Shown: positions 1 to 9,240 of the stretch, in pieces | Layout of the letters: each line of letters opens with the position of its first letter | Numbering within the stretch: the first letter of the stretch is position 1 | Assembly (NCBI RefSeq): GCF_003477995.1 | Contig: NZ_QUEM01000012.1 | Location: 33,650-97,649 of the forward strand | Direction of reading: 5' to 3' | DNA length: 64,000 nucleotides | DNA from: Bacteroides sp. OF04-15BH | GTDB lineage: Bacteria > Bacteroidota > Bacteroidia > Bacteroidales > Bacteroidaceae | Program-made: the position numbers and the translations under genes | The notes under the pieces: model-generated | Seen by the model: only the letters and a program-made list of their open reading frames with translations | The model's database searches: none | What the model was told of the DNA's origin: nothing

Positions 1-193
1 ATCTTTTTCCTGCGCAAAAGAACACAGATTGAAACAGAAGAGAATGAAAAAAATACGTTTAAAAAAGTTCATAGCTTGTTTTATTAGATTTATTGTTATC
101 AGAATAAATCCAAAGATAGGTATTTATCGAATAAAATCAAACCGGGGAAGTTATTTTTCCCGGAAAGCGGAAACAGCAGAAAGACCCGAAAAA

Positions 194-229
194 ATGATGC
201 TGATGACTTTTTCATTTCATCAGCATCAT
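194..229. terminator. Bidirectional rho-independent terminator
   Basis: A perfect 13-bp stem (ATGATGCTGATGA and its complement) encloses a 10-nt loop. It is preceded by an A-run and followed by TTTTTC, so it could end transcripts arriving from either side. The rest of bases 1-319 is AT-rich and holds no gene I can support. Confidence 0.8.
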
Positions 230-319
230 TTTTCAAAATCATCAGCATGAAATTATGTAAAGGGCAAAGAGGCGTTTTTTTGCTTTCAGAAGCGAAAAAA
301 AATTCCGACCTTTGCCGGC

Positions 320-1240
320 ATGATTATCGTATTGCTTTGTTTATGGGTGAGCGCCGCATTGGGCTACATCCTCCGTCGACACCCCTGGCACTGGGTGTCT
401 TCCATGACAACTTATATCATCTGGCTTCTGCTCTTCCTGCTCGGTATGGAAGTGGGATCCAACCGTACGCTCATCGCCTCGCTCGGCACATTGGGCGTGG
501 AGAGTGCCGTGGCAGCCCTGTTTATGGTAGCAGGCAGCTGTGTGGCGGCCTTGCTGTTTTACAAAAGCATCGGCAAGATGAAACGCGAAAGTGCCGAAAC
601 AGGTAACCCGGAAAAGGCTCCGTCGCTCTCACATCAAATGAAGGACAGTCTGATTATTGTAGGTTTCTTTCTGCTGGGACTGGTCTCGGGCTACAGTCTG
701 CCCCGCCCGCCTCTGCCGGCTGACGCCGGATATATCACGCTCTGCGTGCTGATGGGCAGTGTGGGTTTCTCCATCGGACAGAATGACGAGGTGCGCCGCA
801 GCATCCGCCGGCTGGACCGCCGACTGATGCTCCTGCCGCTGGTGACGATTCTCGGCACCTGGGGCGGCATGCTGGCCGTGTGTGCCCTGATTCCCCGCAT
901 CGGAGTAGCGGACTGGATGGCTGTGGGTTCGGGCTTCGGATACTACTCGCTGTCGGGCATCATGATTTCGGAACTGCGTGGAGCGGAAATCGGTACCATA
1001 GCGCTGATGAGCAACATTCTGCGTGAAATCATCACACTGGTTGGCGCACCGCTGCTGGCACGCTGGTTCGGTCCGCTGGCTCCCATCACGGCCGGAGGAT
1101 GCACCACGGAGGATACTACCCTGCCGGTCATTGCCCGTACGTGCGGACGTGCGCTCGTTCCGGTGAGCATCTTCCACGGACTTACCATCGACTTCTCCGT
1201 ACCGTTTCTCATTTCCTTTTTCTGCTCATTGGCCGGATAA
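320..1240 (+). CDS. LysO-family (DUF340) lysine exporter-like membrane protein
   Basis: A 306-residue, very hydrophobic protein with about eight to nine membrane segments and the glycine-rich internal-repeat pattern of the DUF340/LysO family (E. coli YbjE). That family exports L-lysine and toxic analogues across the inner membrane. The length fits a full-length member. A short hydrophilic loop near residues 85-105 separates two hydrophobic halves. The ATG gives a protein that begins directly in a membrane helix. The gene stands alone on the plus strand and converges on the Crp-like gene with almost no gap. Family assignment is by overall pattern; the substrate is inferred from the family. Confidence 0.75.
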   Translation: MIIVLLCLWVSAALGYILRRHPWHWVSSMTTYIIWLLLFLLGMEVGSNRTLIASLGTLGVESAVAALFMVAGSCVAALLFYKSIGKMKRESAETGNPEKAPSLSHQMKDSLIIVGFFLLGLVSGYSLPRPPLPADAGYITLCVLMGSVGFSIGQNDEVRRSIRRLDRRLMLLPLVTILGTWGGMLAVCALIPRIGVADWMAVGSGFGYYSLSGIMISELRGAEIGTIALMSNILREIITLVGAPLLARWFGPLAPITAGGCTTEDTTLPVIARTCGRALVPVSIFHGLTIDFSVPFLISFFCSLAG

Positions 1241-1244
1241 CCGG

Positions 1245-1832
1245 TCAGTCCTCCTGCCGTCCGGCCAGTTCGGCACGGATGCGGCTCAGCGACTGAGGCG
1301 TGATCCACAGATAGGAGGCAATGTATTTCAGAGGAACGTAAAGCAGCAGCTCGGGATTGTCCTCCAACAGGCGCAGATAGCGCTCCTTGGCACGGGGCAC
1401 AGCGGTGCTGATGAGCCAGGTTTCCAAATCGAGAAACTGACGTTCGAACAGGATGCGCCCAAAATTGGCGGCCTGCACGGAGCTGGAAAACCATTCCTCC
1501 AGCTCTGTACGCGAAATAGCATACAATTCACTGTCGCTCATCGCCTCAATGGTGATGAGCGATTTTCGTCTTCCGGCATAGCCCCAGATGGAAAAGACAG
1601 CTTCTCCCGCCGAAGCGAACCAAAGGGACTGGTCGGTGCCGTCATCATTCACAAACGACCCGCGCCAGATGCCGCTGGCAATGATATAGAAATGGCTGTT
1701 ACTCTCTCCTTCGCGCACCAGGAAACTGCCACGGGGATAGGACACGGGGGTCATGCGCTCGAGCAAACGGGCGGCATCGTTTGCCGTAATGGCATATTTG
1801 CTGCAAAAGCGCTCCAAAACTTCTTGCTTCAT
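1245..1832 (-). CDS. Crp/Fnr-family transcriptional regulator
   Basis: A 195-residue protein with an N-terminal cyclic-nucleotide-binding beta-roll (about residues 20-115, with the 'FLVREGE' and 'FYIIASGIWR' strands). A short C-terminal DNA-binding part contains 'LKYIASYLWITPQSLSRIRAEL', which fits a helix-turn-helix. There is no FNR-type cysteine cluster. This is the size of the Crp/Fnr regulators common in Bacteroidetes, whose ligand is usually unknown. It lies about 40 bp downstream of the MATE pump gene on the same strand and may be cotranscribed with it, which suggests a possible role in pump regulation. That link is inference. Confidence 0.8.
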   Translation of the reverse strand: MKQEVLERFCSKYAITANDAARLLERMTPVSYPRGSFLVREGESNSHFYIIASGIWRGSFVNDDGTDQSLWFASAGEAVFSIWGYAGRRKSLITIEAMSDSELYAISRTELEEWFSSSVQAANFGRILFERQFLDLETWLISTAVPRAKERYLRLLEDNPELLLYVPLKYIASYLWITPQSLSRIRAELAGRQED

Positions 1833-1872
1833 CGGATTTTCTCATGATTCTTTCCTCCGGCAAAGATAGCCA

Positions 1873-3225
1873 TCATTTCTCTCGGCGGCAATAAACGGTG
1901 ACCAAAAAAAGAAAAGTCAGCAGCTCGGCCATCGGTACGGCCAGCCAGATGCCGGCAGCCCCCAGCCAAAGAGGAAGCAGCCCGAAGCAAAGCACAATAA
2001 AGACAAAACCGCGCAGCAGGGTGATGAGCAGGGCCATGCGGTCGCGCTCCAGACTCTGAAAATAGCCGATGCTCACAATGTTCACGCCAAAGAATACAAA
2101 GCCGCAGGCAAACAGGGGCAGTCCCTCCACGGCCAGAGCATAGGCCGGATAATGAGGCTCGAGAAACCAACGGACAATCTGGGGACTGAACAGGGCGGTG
2201 ACCGCCAGACAGAGCGCTCCGGCGGCTACGGCAGTAATCAGTGCCTGGCGCAAGGCCTGATGCACGCGCCCGCGGGCACCGCATCCGTGGTTGTAGCTCA
2301 GGATGGGCTGTGCCGACTGGGCAATGGCATTATAGACCATAAAGATGATGGGAAAGAAGTAGCAGGCTATGCTGAATGCGGCCACTCCGTCCTCATGCAG
2401 ATAGTGCATGAACACGTAGTTGCCTACAAACATCATGGTGGCAATAGCGGCCTCACAAAGGAAAGAGGAAAGTCCCAGACGCATTATGGTACGGGTGTGG
2501 CGGCACAACTGTCGCCATCCGCTGCGGGTACGTTGCAAGGACATCAGACGCAGGGTGATGTCGGGACGCAACAGATAGCCCACAATCATCAGCGCACCGA
2601 GGATATAGCCCAGACTGGTGGCCAGAGCCGCACCCATCATGCCCCACCCCAGTCCGAAGATGAACCAGTAGTCGAGAGCGATATTTATGAGTGCGGGCAC
2701 CACATTGCAGAGCATGGCATAGCGGGGCGACCCGTCGAGCCGCACAAAGAACATACCCGAATTGAGCAGAGCACTGAACACAAAGAAAGGCAGAAACCAG
2801 TGCATATATTCCAATGCCAACGGGAGCAGACGCTCCGAACTTCCGAAAAAACGGGCCACCTGCGGGGCAAAACAAAGCACGATGCCCCAAAGCAAGACCA
2901 GCAGCAACGAACCGACACACACGGACTGGGTGATGTAGGCACGGGCCAGACGCTCTCTGCCACGCGAAAGGGCTATGGAAGCGGCTACCGAAGCGCCCAC
3001 TCCGAACATCAGTCCGATACCAGTATTTATCAGGAACAAAGGGGCTGTGATATTTACTGCGGCCAGGGCATCGCTGCCGATACCGCGCCCCACAAAGATG
3101 CCGTCGGTAATGACGAACACGGCCGAAAAGACCATTCCCAACAGCGTGGGGAAAAACAGTTTGCGAAACAGGCGCGACACTTCCATCGTGCCGAAATCAA
3201 GTGTTTCCTTCACATTCTCTTTCAT
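1873..3225 (-). CDS. MATE-family multidrug/Na+ antiporter
   Basis: A 450-residue polytopic protein with two similar six-helix halves, typical of MATE efflux pumps. The N-terminal half carries the characteristic 'FFPTLLGMVFSAVFVITDGIFVGRG' stretch and 'ALAAVNIT', and the second half repeats the pattern. MATE pumps expel cationic drugs or metabolites in exchange for Na+ or H+. The open frame extends 20 codons further upstream. I choose the internal ATG at 3225 because a Bacteroides -7 box (TACATTTG) lies inside that extension. It lies upstream of the Crp-like regulator on the same strand. Confidence 0.85.
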   Translation of the reverse strand: MKENVKETLDFGTMEVSRLFRKLFFPTLLGMVFSAVFVITDGIFVGRGIGSDALAAVNITAPLFLINTGIGLMFGVGASVAASIALSRGRERLARAYITQSVCVGSLLLVLLWGIVLCFAPQVARFFGSSERLLPLALEYMHWFLPFFVFSALLNSGMFFVRLDGSPRYAMLCNVVPALINIALDYWFIFGLGWGMMGAALATSLGYILGALMIVGYLLRPDITLRLMSLQRTRSGWRQLCRHTRTIMRLGLSSFLCEAAIATMMFVGNYVFMHYLHEDGVAAFSIACYFFPIIFMVYNAIAQSAQPILSYNHGCGARGRVHQALRQALITAVAAGALCLAVTALFSPQIVRWFLEPHYPAYALAVEGLPLFACGFVFFGVNIVSIGYFQSLERDRMALLITLLRGFVFIVLCFGLLPLWLGAAGIWLAVPMAELLTFLFLVTVYCRREK

Positions 3226-3250
3226 AAACTTCCTACTCTTTTTTTGACGG

Positions 3251-3258
3251 CAAATGTA
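3251..3258 (-). promoter_or_regulatory. Bacteroides -7 promoter element for MATE gene
   Basis: On the minus strand this reads TACATTTG, matching the Bacteroidetes TAnnTTTG -7 consensus. It sits 26 bases upstream of the chosen ATG. No clear -33 TTTG at the ideal spacing was seen, so this is a partial match. Confidence 0.45.
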
Positions 3259-3345
3259 GGAAGGGGAAACGGCATAACGCTTCACATTTGGTAAAAAATG
3301 CGTTGTGCCTCTAAAAAGAGGAACCTTGGATTTTTCTAAAAAAAA

Positions 3346-3397
3346 CAGCCGTATTCCACAGCTCTGGCACAGGGCACAGAACCATAGAATACGGCTG
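3346..3397 (-). terminator. Terminator of the suf operon
   Basis: An 11-bp stem (CAGCCGTATTC with its complement) is followed on the minus strand by eight T residues. It lies about 40 bp after the sufS stop and therefore closes the sufB-C-D-S unit. Confidence 0.85.
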
Positions 3398-3437
3398 CCT
3401 GAAAAGGGTTATACTGCGTATTACTTTTCAAAAAGAA

Positions 3438-4655
3438 TCAGAACATACGGGCCACACGGCGGATACCGGCTACCAGCGCATCGACTTCCTCAAAGGTGTT
3501 GTAAAGACCGAAGCTGGCGCGCACGGTGCCTTCGATGCCCATACGGTGCATCAGCGGCTCGGCACAGTGGTGACCGGTGCGCACGGCAATGCCCAGACGG
3601 TCGAGCAACGTACCTAAATCCAGGTGATGGATATCGCCCACCAGGAAGGAAATCACAGCATCTTTATGCTTTGGTGTACCGATGAAACGCATGCCTTCAA
3701 TAGTGGCCATCTGCTCCATCGCATAGCGGGTGAGCTCCTGTTCATGAGCATAGATATTGTCCATGCCCAAGGCGGTTACGTAATCCAACGCATGAGCCAG
3801 ACCGGTAGTCGCTACATAATCGGGTGTTCCGGCCTCGAACTTATAGGGAAGCTCGTTGAATGTGGTGCGCTCGAAGCTGACATTCTGAATCATCTCACCG
3901 CCACCCATATACGGAGGCAAACGGTCGAGCCATTCTTCCTTGCCATAAAGCACACCGATACCCGTAGGACCGTAAATCTTATGTCCGCTGAATGCAAAGA
4001 AATCGCAATCCAGATCCTGCACGTCTACCGCAAAGTGGGGAGTACTCTGGGCACCGTCTACCAGCACGGGGACTCCGTGGGCGTGAGCCGTACGAATCAT
4101 CTCTTTCACGGGATTGACTGTGCCGAGCACATTGCTCACGTGGGTGATGCTCACCAGACGGGTGCGCTCGTTGAACAGCTTTTCGTATTCGTCCAAACGG
4201 AGCTCGCCTTCGTCGGTAATGGGGATCACGCGCAGACGGATGCCTTTGCGGGCCTGAACCAACTGCCAGCTCACAATGTTGGAGTGATGTTCCATCTCAC
4301 TCACAATCACTTCATCGCCTTCCTTCAGAATGGCATCGCCAAAGGTCGTGGCCACCAGATTGATACTTTCCGTAGTGCCACGGGTGAAGACGATTTCGGC
4401 CGTAGAACGGGCATTCAGAAAGCAGCGCACGGTTTCACGGGCCTGCTCATGCAGTTCGGTTGCCTGTTGTGAAAGGAAATGCACTCCGCGATGCACGTTG
4501 GCATTCACATTATAGTATTCGTGCGTCATGGCTTCCACCACCGAACGGGGCTTTTGTGTCGTTGCGCCATTGTCCAGATAGACCAAAGGCTTGCCATACA
4601 CCTCACGTCCCAGAATGGGGAAATCCTCACGAATCTTGTTAATATCGTAACTCAT
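3438..4655 (-). CDS. sufS: Cysteine desulfurase SufS
   Basis: A 405-residue PLP-dependent class V aminotransferase that removes sulfur from cysteine for Fe-S cluster assembly in the cytosol. The PLP lysine is in 'FFAFSGHKIYGPTGIG' (about residue 225) and the catalytic persulfide cysteine is in 'VRTGHHCAEPLM' (about residue 365). The arginine-containing loop typical of SufS is present. The chosen ATG gives the usual 'DINKIREDFPIL' N-terminus; upstream in-frame sequence is unlikely to be translated. It is the last gene of the sufBCDS cluster and is followed by a strong terminator. No sufE is seen next to it. Confidence 0.95.
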   Translation of the reverse strand: MSYDINKIREDFPILGREVYGKPLVYLDNGATTQKPRSVVEAMTHEYYNVNANVHRGVHFLSQQATELHEQARETVRCFLNARSTAEIVFTRGTTESINLVATTFGDAILKEGDEVIVSEMEHHSNIVSWQLVQARKGIRLRVIPITDEGELRLDEYEKLFNERTRLVSITHVSNVLGTVNPVKEMIRTAHAHGVPVLVDGAQSTPHFAVDVQDLDCDFFAFSGHKIYGPTGIGVLYGKEEWLDRLPPYMGGGEMIQNVSFERTTFNELPYKFEAGTPDYVATTGLAHALDYVTALGMDNIYAHEQELTRYAMEQMATIEGMRFIGTPKHKDAVISFLVGDIHHLDLGTLLDRLGIAVRTGHHCAEPLMHRMGIEGTVRASFGLYNTFEEVDALVAGIRRVARMF

Positions 4656-4733
4656 AATCTTCTCTTGTTTTCTTATATCTTTTTTCTCCGGAGGAGGAAT
4701 GCGGCACATCATCCGTGCACCACAAAGTTCTGC

Positions 4734-6077
4734 TTACTTGCAGATCTTGCAACCGGAGCAACGGCTCAACTCGCCGCGGAAACGCTTCTCCACCAGATGA
4801 TGCAGACGGTCGCGCAAAGCATCAATGGCAATGCAGTCGATCACCTCGCCGGCAAAGGCAAAGCGCAGAAGCATCTGGGCCTCTTCACGTGAGATACCGC
4901 GCTGCTGCATGTAGAACAGAGCCTGTTCGTTCAACTGTCCCACAGTGGAACCGTGGCTACACTTCACATCGTCGGCATAAATCTCGAGCATGGGCTGTGC
5001 GTACATACGGGCTTCCTTAGTGGCACACAGATTGGCGTTGCGCTCGTTGGAAACGGTGTGCTGTGCGTTCTCGCGCACCAAAATGCGGCCGGCAAAAGCA
5101 CCCACGGCCTGATCATCGAGCACATATTTATAAAGCTGGTTGCTGGTGCAATGGCTCACACGGTGGTCAATCAAGGTGTTGTGATCCACGTGCTGCTGCT
5201 TGTCGGCAATGACACAACCGTAGAGGTTGGTCTCGGCACGCTCGCCCGAAAGGGTCACTTCACTGCGGTTGCGGGTCAGTCCGTTGTGCAGGGTGATGGT
5301 ATTGAGCGACACGTTGCTGTCGGCCTGCTGGTCTACATACAGATTACCGAAGCGTTTGTTCTTCACATGAGTCTCCTCCAGTTCATAGAGTTGCAGACGG
5401 GCATTGTTTCCGACATATACCTCAGCAATCTGAGTAGTCAGGAACGAACGGTCATCGGCAGCATGGTCACAGAACAGAATGCGGGCCTCAGCGTTGTCTT
5501 CCAACACGATGAGCACACGACGGTTCACCATCAGGTCTACATCCGAACGCAGGATATTCACAATCTGCAAGGTGCGCTCGGCCACAACACCACGGGGCAC
5601 ATACACAAAGAGTCCGTCCTGAGCCAACATGGTGTTCAGCGCATTGAGGGCATCTTTTCCCGTGCGGGCCTGCTTGCCATAGTAGCGCGCCACCAACTCG
5701 GGATACTGCTGTGCCGCCTCGTGCAGGGAGCACACAATCATTCCTTCGGGCAGGGCCACTGCCGGCTGTATCTTGCTATAGAAGGCATCATTGACCATAA
5801 AATAGAGTGAGGTGCTCAGGTTAGGCACATCGCACTTGAACACTTCATAGGGATTGACCGGAATGTCCAGGCGATTCAGGTTCACTCCGTAATCGGGTGC
5901 AAAGGCTGCCGGTACATCGGTGTACTTGTAGCGCTCCACCTTCTGCGTGGGAAATCCCTGCTGAAGAAAATCCTGAAATGCCTGTTCGCGCAGGGCATTC
6001 AGAACCGGAGCACTGTGGCTGTCGATCATCGTGCGGCACTGGCGGAACAGATCGATATATTGTTGTTCACTATTCAT
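4734..6077 (-). CDS. sufD: Fe-S cluster assembly protein SufD
   Basis: A 447-residue SufB/SufD-family protein. SufD partners SufB and the ATPase SufC in the SufBC2D scaffold on which Fe-S clusters are built. The C-terminal half carries the conserved beta-helix core and the signature 'DDVKCSHGSTVGQLNEQALFYMQQRGIS', including the histidine used at the SufB-SufD interface. The final residues contain 'CSGCKICK', three cysteines at the extreme C-terminus. It lies between sufC and sufS, with a 239-bp gap to sufC that is unusually wide for this operon. Confidence 0.93.
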   Translation of the reverse strand: MNSEQQYIDLFRQCRTMIDSHSAPVLNALREQAFQDFLQQGFPTQKVERYKYTDVPAAFAPDYGVNLNRLDIPVNPYEVFKCDVPNLSTSLYFMVNDAFYSKIQPAVALPEGMIVCSLHEAAQQYPELVARYYGKQARTGKDALNALNTMLAQDGLFVYVPRGVVAERTLQIVNILRSDVDLMVNRRVLIVLEDNAEARILFCDHAADDRSFLTTQIAEVYVGNNARLQLYELEETHVKNKRFGNLYVDQQADSNVSLNTITLHNGLTRNRSEVTLSGERAETNLYGCVIADKQQHVDHNTLIDHRVSHCTSNQLYKYVLDDQAVGAFAGRILVRENAQHTVSNERNANLCATKEARMYAQPMLEIYADDVKCSHGSTVGQLNEQALFYMQQRGISREEAQMLLRFAFAGEVIDCIAIDALRDRLHHLVEKRFRGELSRCSGCKICK

Positions 6078-6316
6078 TCTTTCTTCGTTTTTTAAAATTC
6101 AAACTCTTGTTTGCATCTGGATGCTTGGTCTAACGGGTTTTCCGGACCGGAATCCTACAGGAATTCCGATAGCCGCGACATGTGTCCGCAACCGCTGACG
6201 CTGTTTTTTCAACAGGTGGATAGGATTTGCCGCCGGGCTTGAACATTTGAGCAGCCTGCTGGGCGCATGCCGCCACAAACAGAAAACCGGAAGACCATTT
6301 CTTGCACCAAACCGGA

Positions 6317-7069
<753 letters not shown>

Positions 7070-7103
7070 CATAATAGTCGTTGATTTTGTAGAAAAATAA
7101 ACA

Positions 7104-8555
7104 TTATCCCACCGTACCTTCCAAGGATACATTCAGAAGTTTCTGAGCCTCAACGGCAAACTCCATCGGCAATTTGTTAATCACATCCTTGGCATATCCG
7201 TTGACAATCAGTCCCACGGCTTCTTCAGTCGGGATACCGCGCTGGTTGCAATAGAACAACTGCTCTTCGGAAATCTTCGAAGTGGTAGCCTCATGCTCCA
7301 CAATGGCGGTGTCGTTGTGCACGTCCATATAAGGGAAGGTATGTGCCCCACAGGTGCTGCCCAACAGGAGCGAATCGCAGGAACTGTAGTTGCGCGCGCC
7401 ATCAGCTCCCGGTGCCACACGTACGAGTCCGCGATAAGAGTTCTGGCTCTTTCCGGCCGAGATACCCTTGCTGATGATGGTACTCTTGGTGTTCTTGCCC
7501 AAATGGATCATCTTCGTACCGGTATCGGCCTGCTGGTAGTTGTTGGTCACGGCCACACTGTAGAACTCTGCCTGCGAATTGTCGCCGCTGAGCACACAGC
7601 TGGGGTATTTCCAGGTAATGGCCGAACCGGTCTCTACCTGTGTCCAGGAAAGCTTGCTGTTGGCTCCACGCAGATGACCGCGCTTGGTCACCAGATTGAG
7701 CACACCGCCCTTACCTTCGGCATCACCGGGATACCAGTTCTGCACGGTGCTGTATTTCACTTCGGCATTCTCGTTCACCACAATCTCTACAATGGCAGCA
7801 TGCAACTGGTTCTCGTCGCGCATCGGAGCGGTACATCCTTCCAGATAGGAAACATAGCCGCCGTCGTCGCACACAATGAGCGTACGCTCAAACTGTCCGG
7901 TATTGCGCGCATTGATACGGAAATAAGTAGAAAGTTCCATCGGACAGCGCACGCCCTTCGGAATATACACGAACGAACCGTCGCTGAATACGGCCGAATT
8001 CAAAGCCGCAAAGAAATTATCGCGATAAGGCACCACCGAGCCCAGATACTGTTTTACCAGATCGGGATACTCGCGCACCGCCTCGCTGATGGAACAGAAG
8101 ATAATGCCGCGTTCTGACAATTTCTCCTTAAAGGTTGTTTTTACAGACACAGAGTCCATCACAGCGTCAACAGCCGTTCCGCTCAATGCCAGACGTTCCT
8201 CCAGAGGAATACCCAGTTTGTCGAAGGTCTTCATCAACTCAGGGTCAATTTCATCCAGATTCTTCGGTCCGTCTTTCTTTCCTTTCGTCGGATCGGCATA
8301 GTAAGAAATGCCCTGATAATCTATCTCCGGCATTTTCAGATGCCCCCACTCCGGCTGTTTCATCGTAAGCCAGTGACGGAAGGCCTTGAGGCGGAACTCA
8401 AGCATCCACTCCGGTTCTTCCTTCTTTGAAGAAATCAGGCGGACCACATCTTCGTTCAAGCCTTTTTCTATGATTTCAGTCTGTATGTCCGTGGTAAAGC
8501 CGTATTCGTATTTCTTCTCGGCTACCTCTTTTACAAACTTGTTTTTCTCTTCCAT
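7104..8555 (-). CDS. sufB: Fe-S cluster assembly scaffold SufB
   Basis: A 483-residue SufB, the core scaffold subunit of SufBC2D. Seen are the typical '[24 protein letters not shown]', 'VQNWYPGD' and '[17 protein letters not shown]' stretches, which include conserved cysteines implicated in cluster or persulfide handling. The C-terminal '[27 protein letters not shown]' is shared with SufD. The upstream ten codons of open frame are discarded because a -7 promoter box lies there. It is the first gene of the sufBCDS operon. Confidence 0.95.
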   Translation of the reverse strand: MEEKNKFVKEVAEKKYEYGFTTDIQTEIIEKGLNEDVVRLISSKKEEPEWMLEFRLKAFRHWLTMKQPEWGHLKMPEIDYQGISYYADPTKGKKDGPKNLDEIDPELMKTFDKLGIPLEERLALSGTAVDAVMDSVSVKTTFKEKLSERGIIFCSISEAVREYPDLVKQYLGSVVPYRDNFFAALNSAVFSDGSFVYIPKGVRCPMELSTYFRINARNTGQFERTLIVCDDGGYVSYLEGCTAPMRDENQLHAAIVEIVVNENAEVKYSTVQNWYPGDAEGKGGVLNLVTKRGHLRGANSKLSWTQVETGSAITWKYPSCVLSGDNSQAEFYSVAVTNNYQQADTGTKMIHLGKNTKSTIISKGISAGKSQNSYRGLVRVAPGADGARNYSSCDSLLLGSTCGAHTFPYMDVHNDTAIVEHEATTSKISEEQLFYCNQRGIPTEEAVGLIVNGYAKDVINKLPMEFAVEAQKLLNVSLEGTVG

Positions 8556-8562
8556 GAAATTA

Positions 8563-8570
8563 CAAATATA
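8563..8570 (-). promoter_or_regulatory. -7 promoter box of the suf operon
   Basis: Minus-strand TATATTTG, an exact TAnnTTTG, eight bases upstream of the sufB ATG, which would give a very short leader. An upstream TTTTTG exists but at closer than normal -33 spacing. Confidence 0.45.
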
Positions 8571-8589
8571 TTGATTATATTTCAAAAAG

Positions 8590-8628
8590 AGGAATGCAGT
8601 CTGTTGTCAAAAACAGACCTGCATTCCT
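8590..8628 (-). terminator. Terminator after cvpA
   Basis: A two-part stem (AGGAATGCAG with its complement, extended by TCTGTT/AACAGA) is followed on the minus strand by CTTTTTG. It ends the rimP-nusA-infB-cvpA unit just upstream of sufB. Confidence 0.85.
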
Positions 8629-8646
8629 GCTCTTCGTAGTATCTCT

Positions 8647-9240
8647 TTAATACTCATCGGGTTGGGTTGTGCTCTGAGAAGATGTATTCTCCTCAGCCCC
8701 TCTTGTATTCTTAATCTCACCGGAATCGGACTGCCCGTCTTCGGATGTACCGGAATCCGGCAGACTATTCCAGGTGGCTTTCATGCAACGAAACAGGAAT
8801 GCTCCCGAATTCGTAACCGGACGCACCAGAACCGACTGCTCGGCGCGCTGCGGATCTATCCAATGAAATGCTGTGAGCAGATGAAGCAGACAGCTCAGCA
8901 CAATGCAATATTTCAGAACGCCTACTCCTGCGCCCGCCAGGCGGTTTACACCACCCAAGCAAAGCCCTTCGGCTGTTTTGGTCAGCAGGAATGCTACTAC
9001 CGACAGGGCCATGGGCACACCTACCCAAATCAGGATGAAAGCCAGTACACGGGCCACGGTCTGCGGCGCCCCAAGCTCCGGAGCAATCCAATCGCCCACC
9101 ATTGCATACAGCATTCGGGCAACAACCAGTCCCGCCAGCACACCTCCGATGGATGCCAACTGCCGGAACAGTCCTCCTTGCCATCCTTTAAAGGCAGCCC
9201 ACAAAAGCGCAGCTCCCAACAGATAATCCAATGTTGTCAT
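8647..9240 (-). CDS. CvpA-family membrane protein
   Basis: A 197-residue protein with four predicted membrane helices in the first 130 residues, beginning 'LDYLLGAALLWAAFKGWQGGLFRQLASIGGVLAGL', the CvpA family pattern (colicin V production accessory protein). The last 50 residues are hydrophilic and rich in Ser, Glu, Gly and Thr, hence probably disordered and cytoplasmic. Its start overlaps the infB stop by one base (TAATG), which indicates translational coupling. The molecular role of CvpA proteins remains unclear; envelope homeostasis is a common proposal. Confidence 0.85.
   Translation of the reverse strand: MTTLDYLLGAALLWAAFKGWQGGLFRQLASIGGVLAGLVVARMLYAMVGDWIAPELGAPQTVARVLAFILIWVGVPMALSVVAFLLTKTAEGLCLGGVNRLAGAGVGVLKYCIVLSCLLHLLTAFHWIDPQRAEQSVLVRPVTNSGAFLFRCMKATWNSLPDSGTSEDGQSDSGEIKNTRGAEENTSSQSTTQPDEY

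Noticed and set aside
29..250. 73-codon open frame at the left edge
   Set aside because: It runs through the perfect terminator hairpin at 194-229 and encodes a Lys/Arg/Ile-rich product without similarity to known proteins.
2152..3294. Long plus-strand open frame opposite the MATE gene
   Set aside because: Composition is biased (Gln/His/Gly-rich), it is wholly antisense to a clear transporter gene and shows no domain; it is a shadow.
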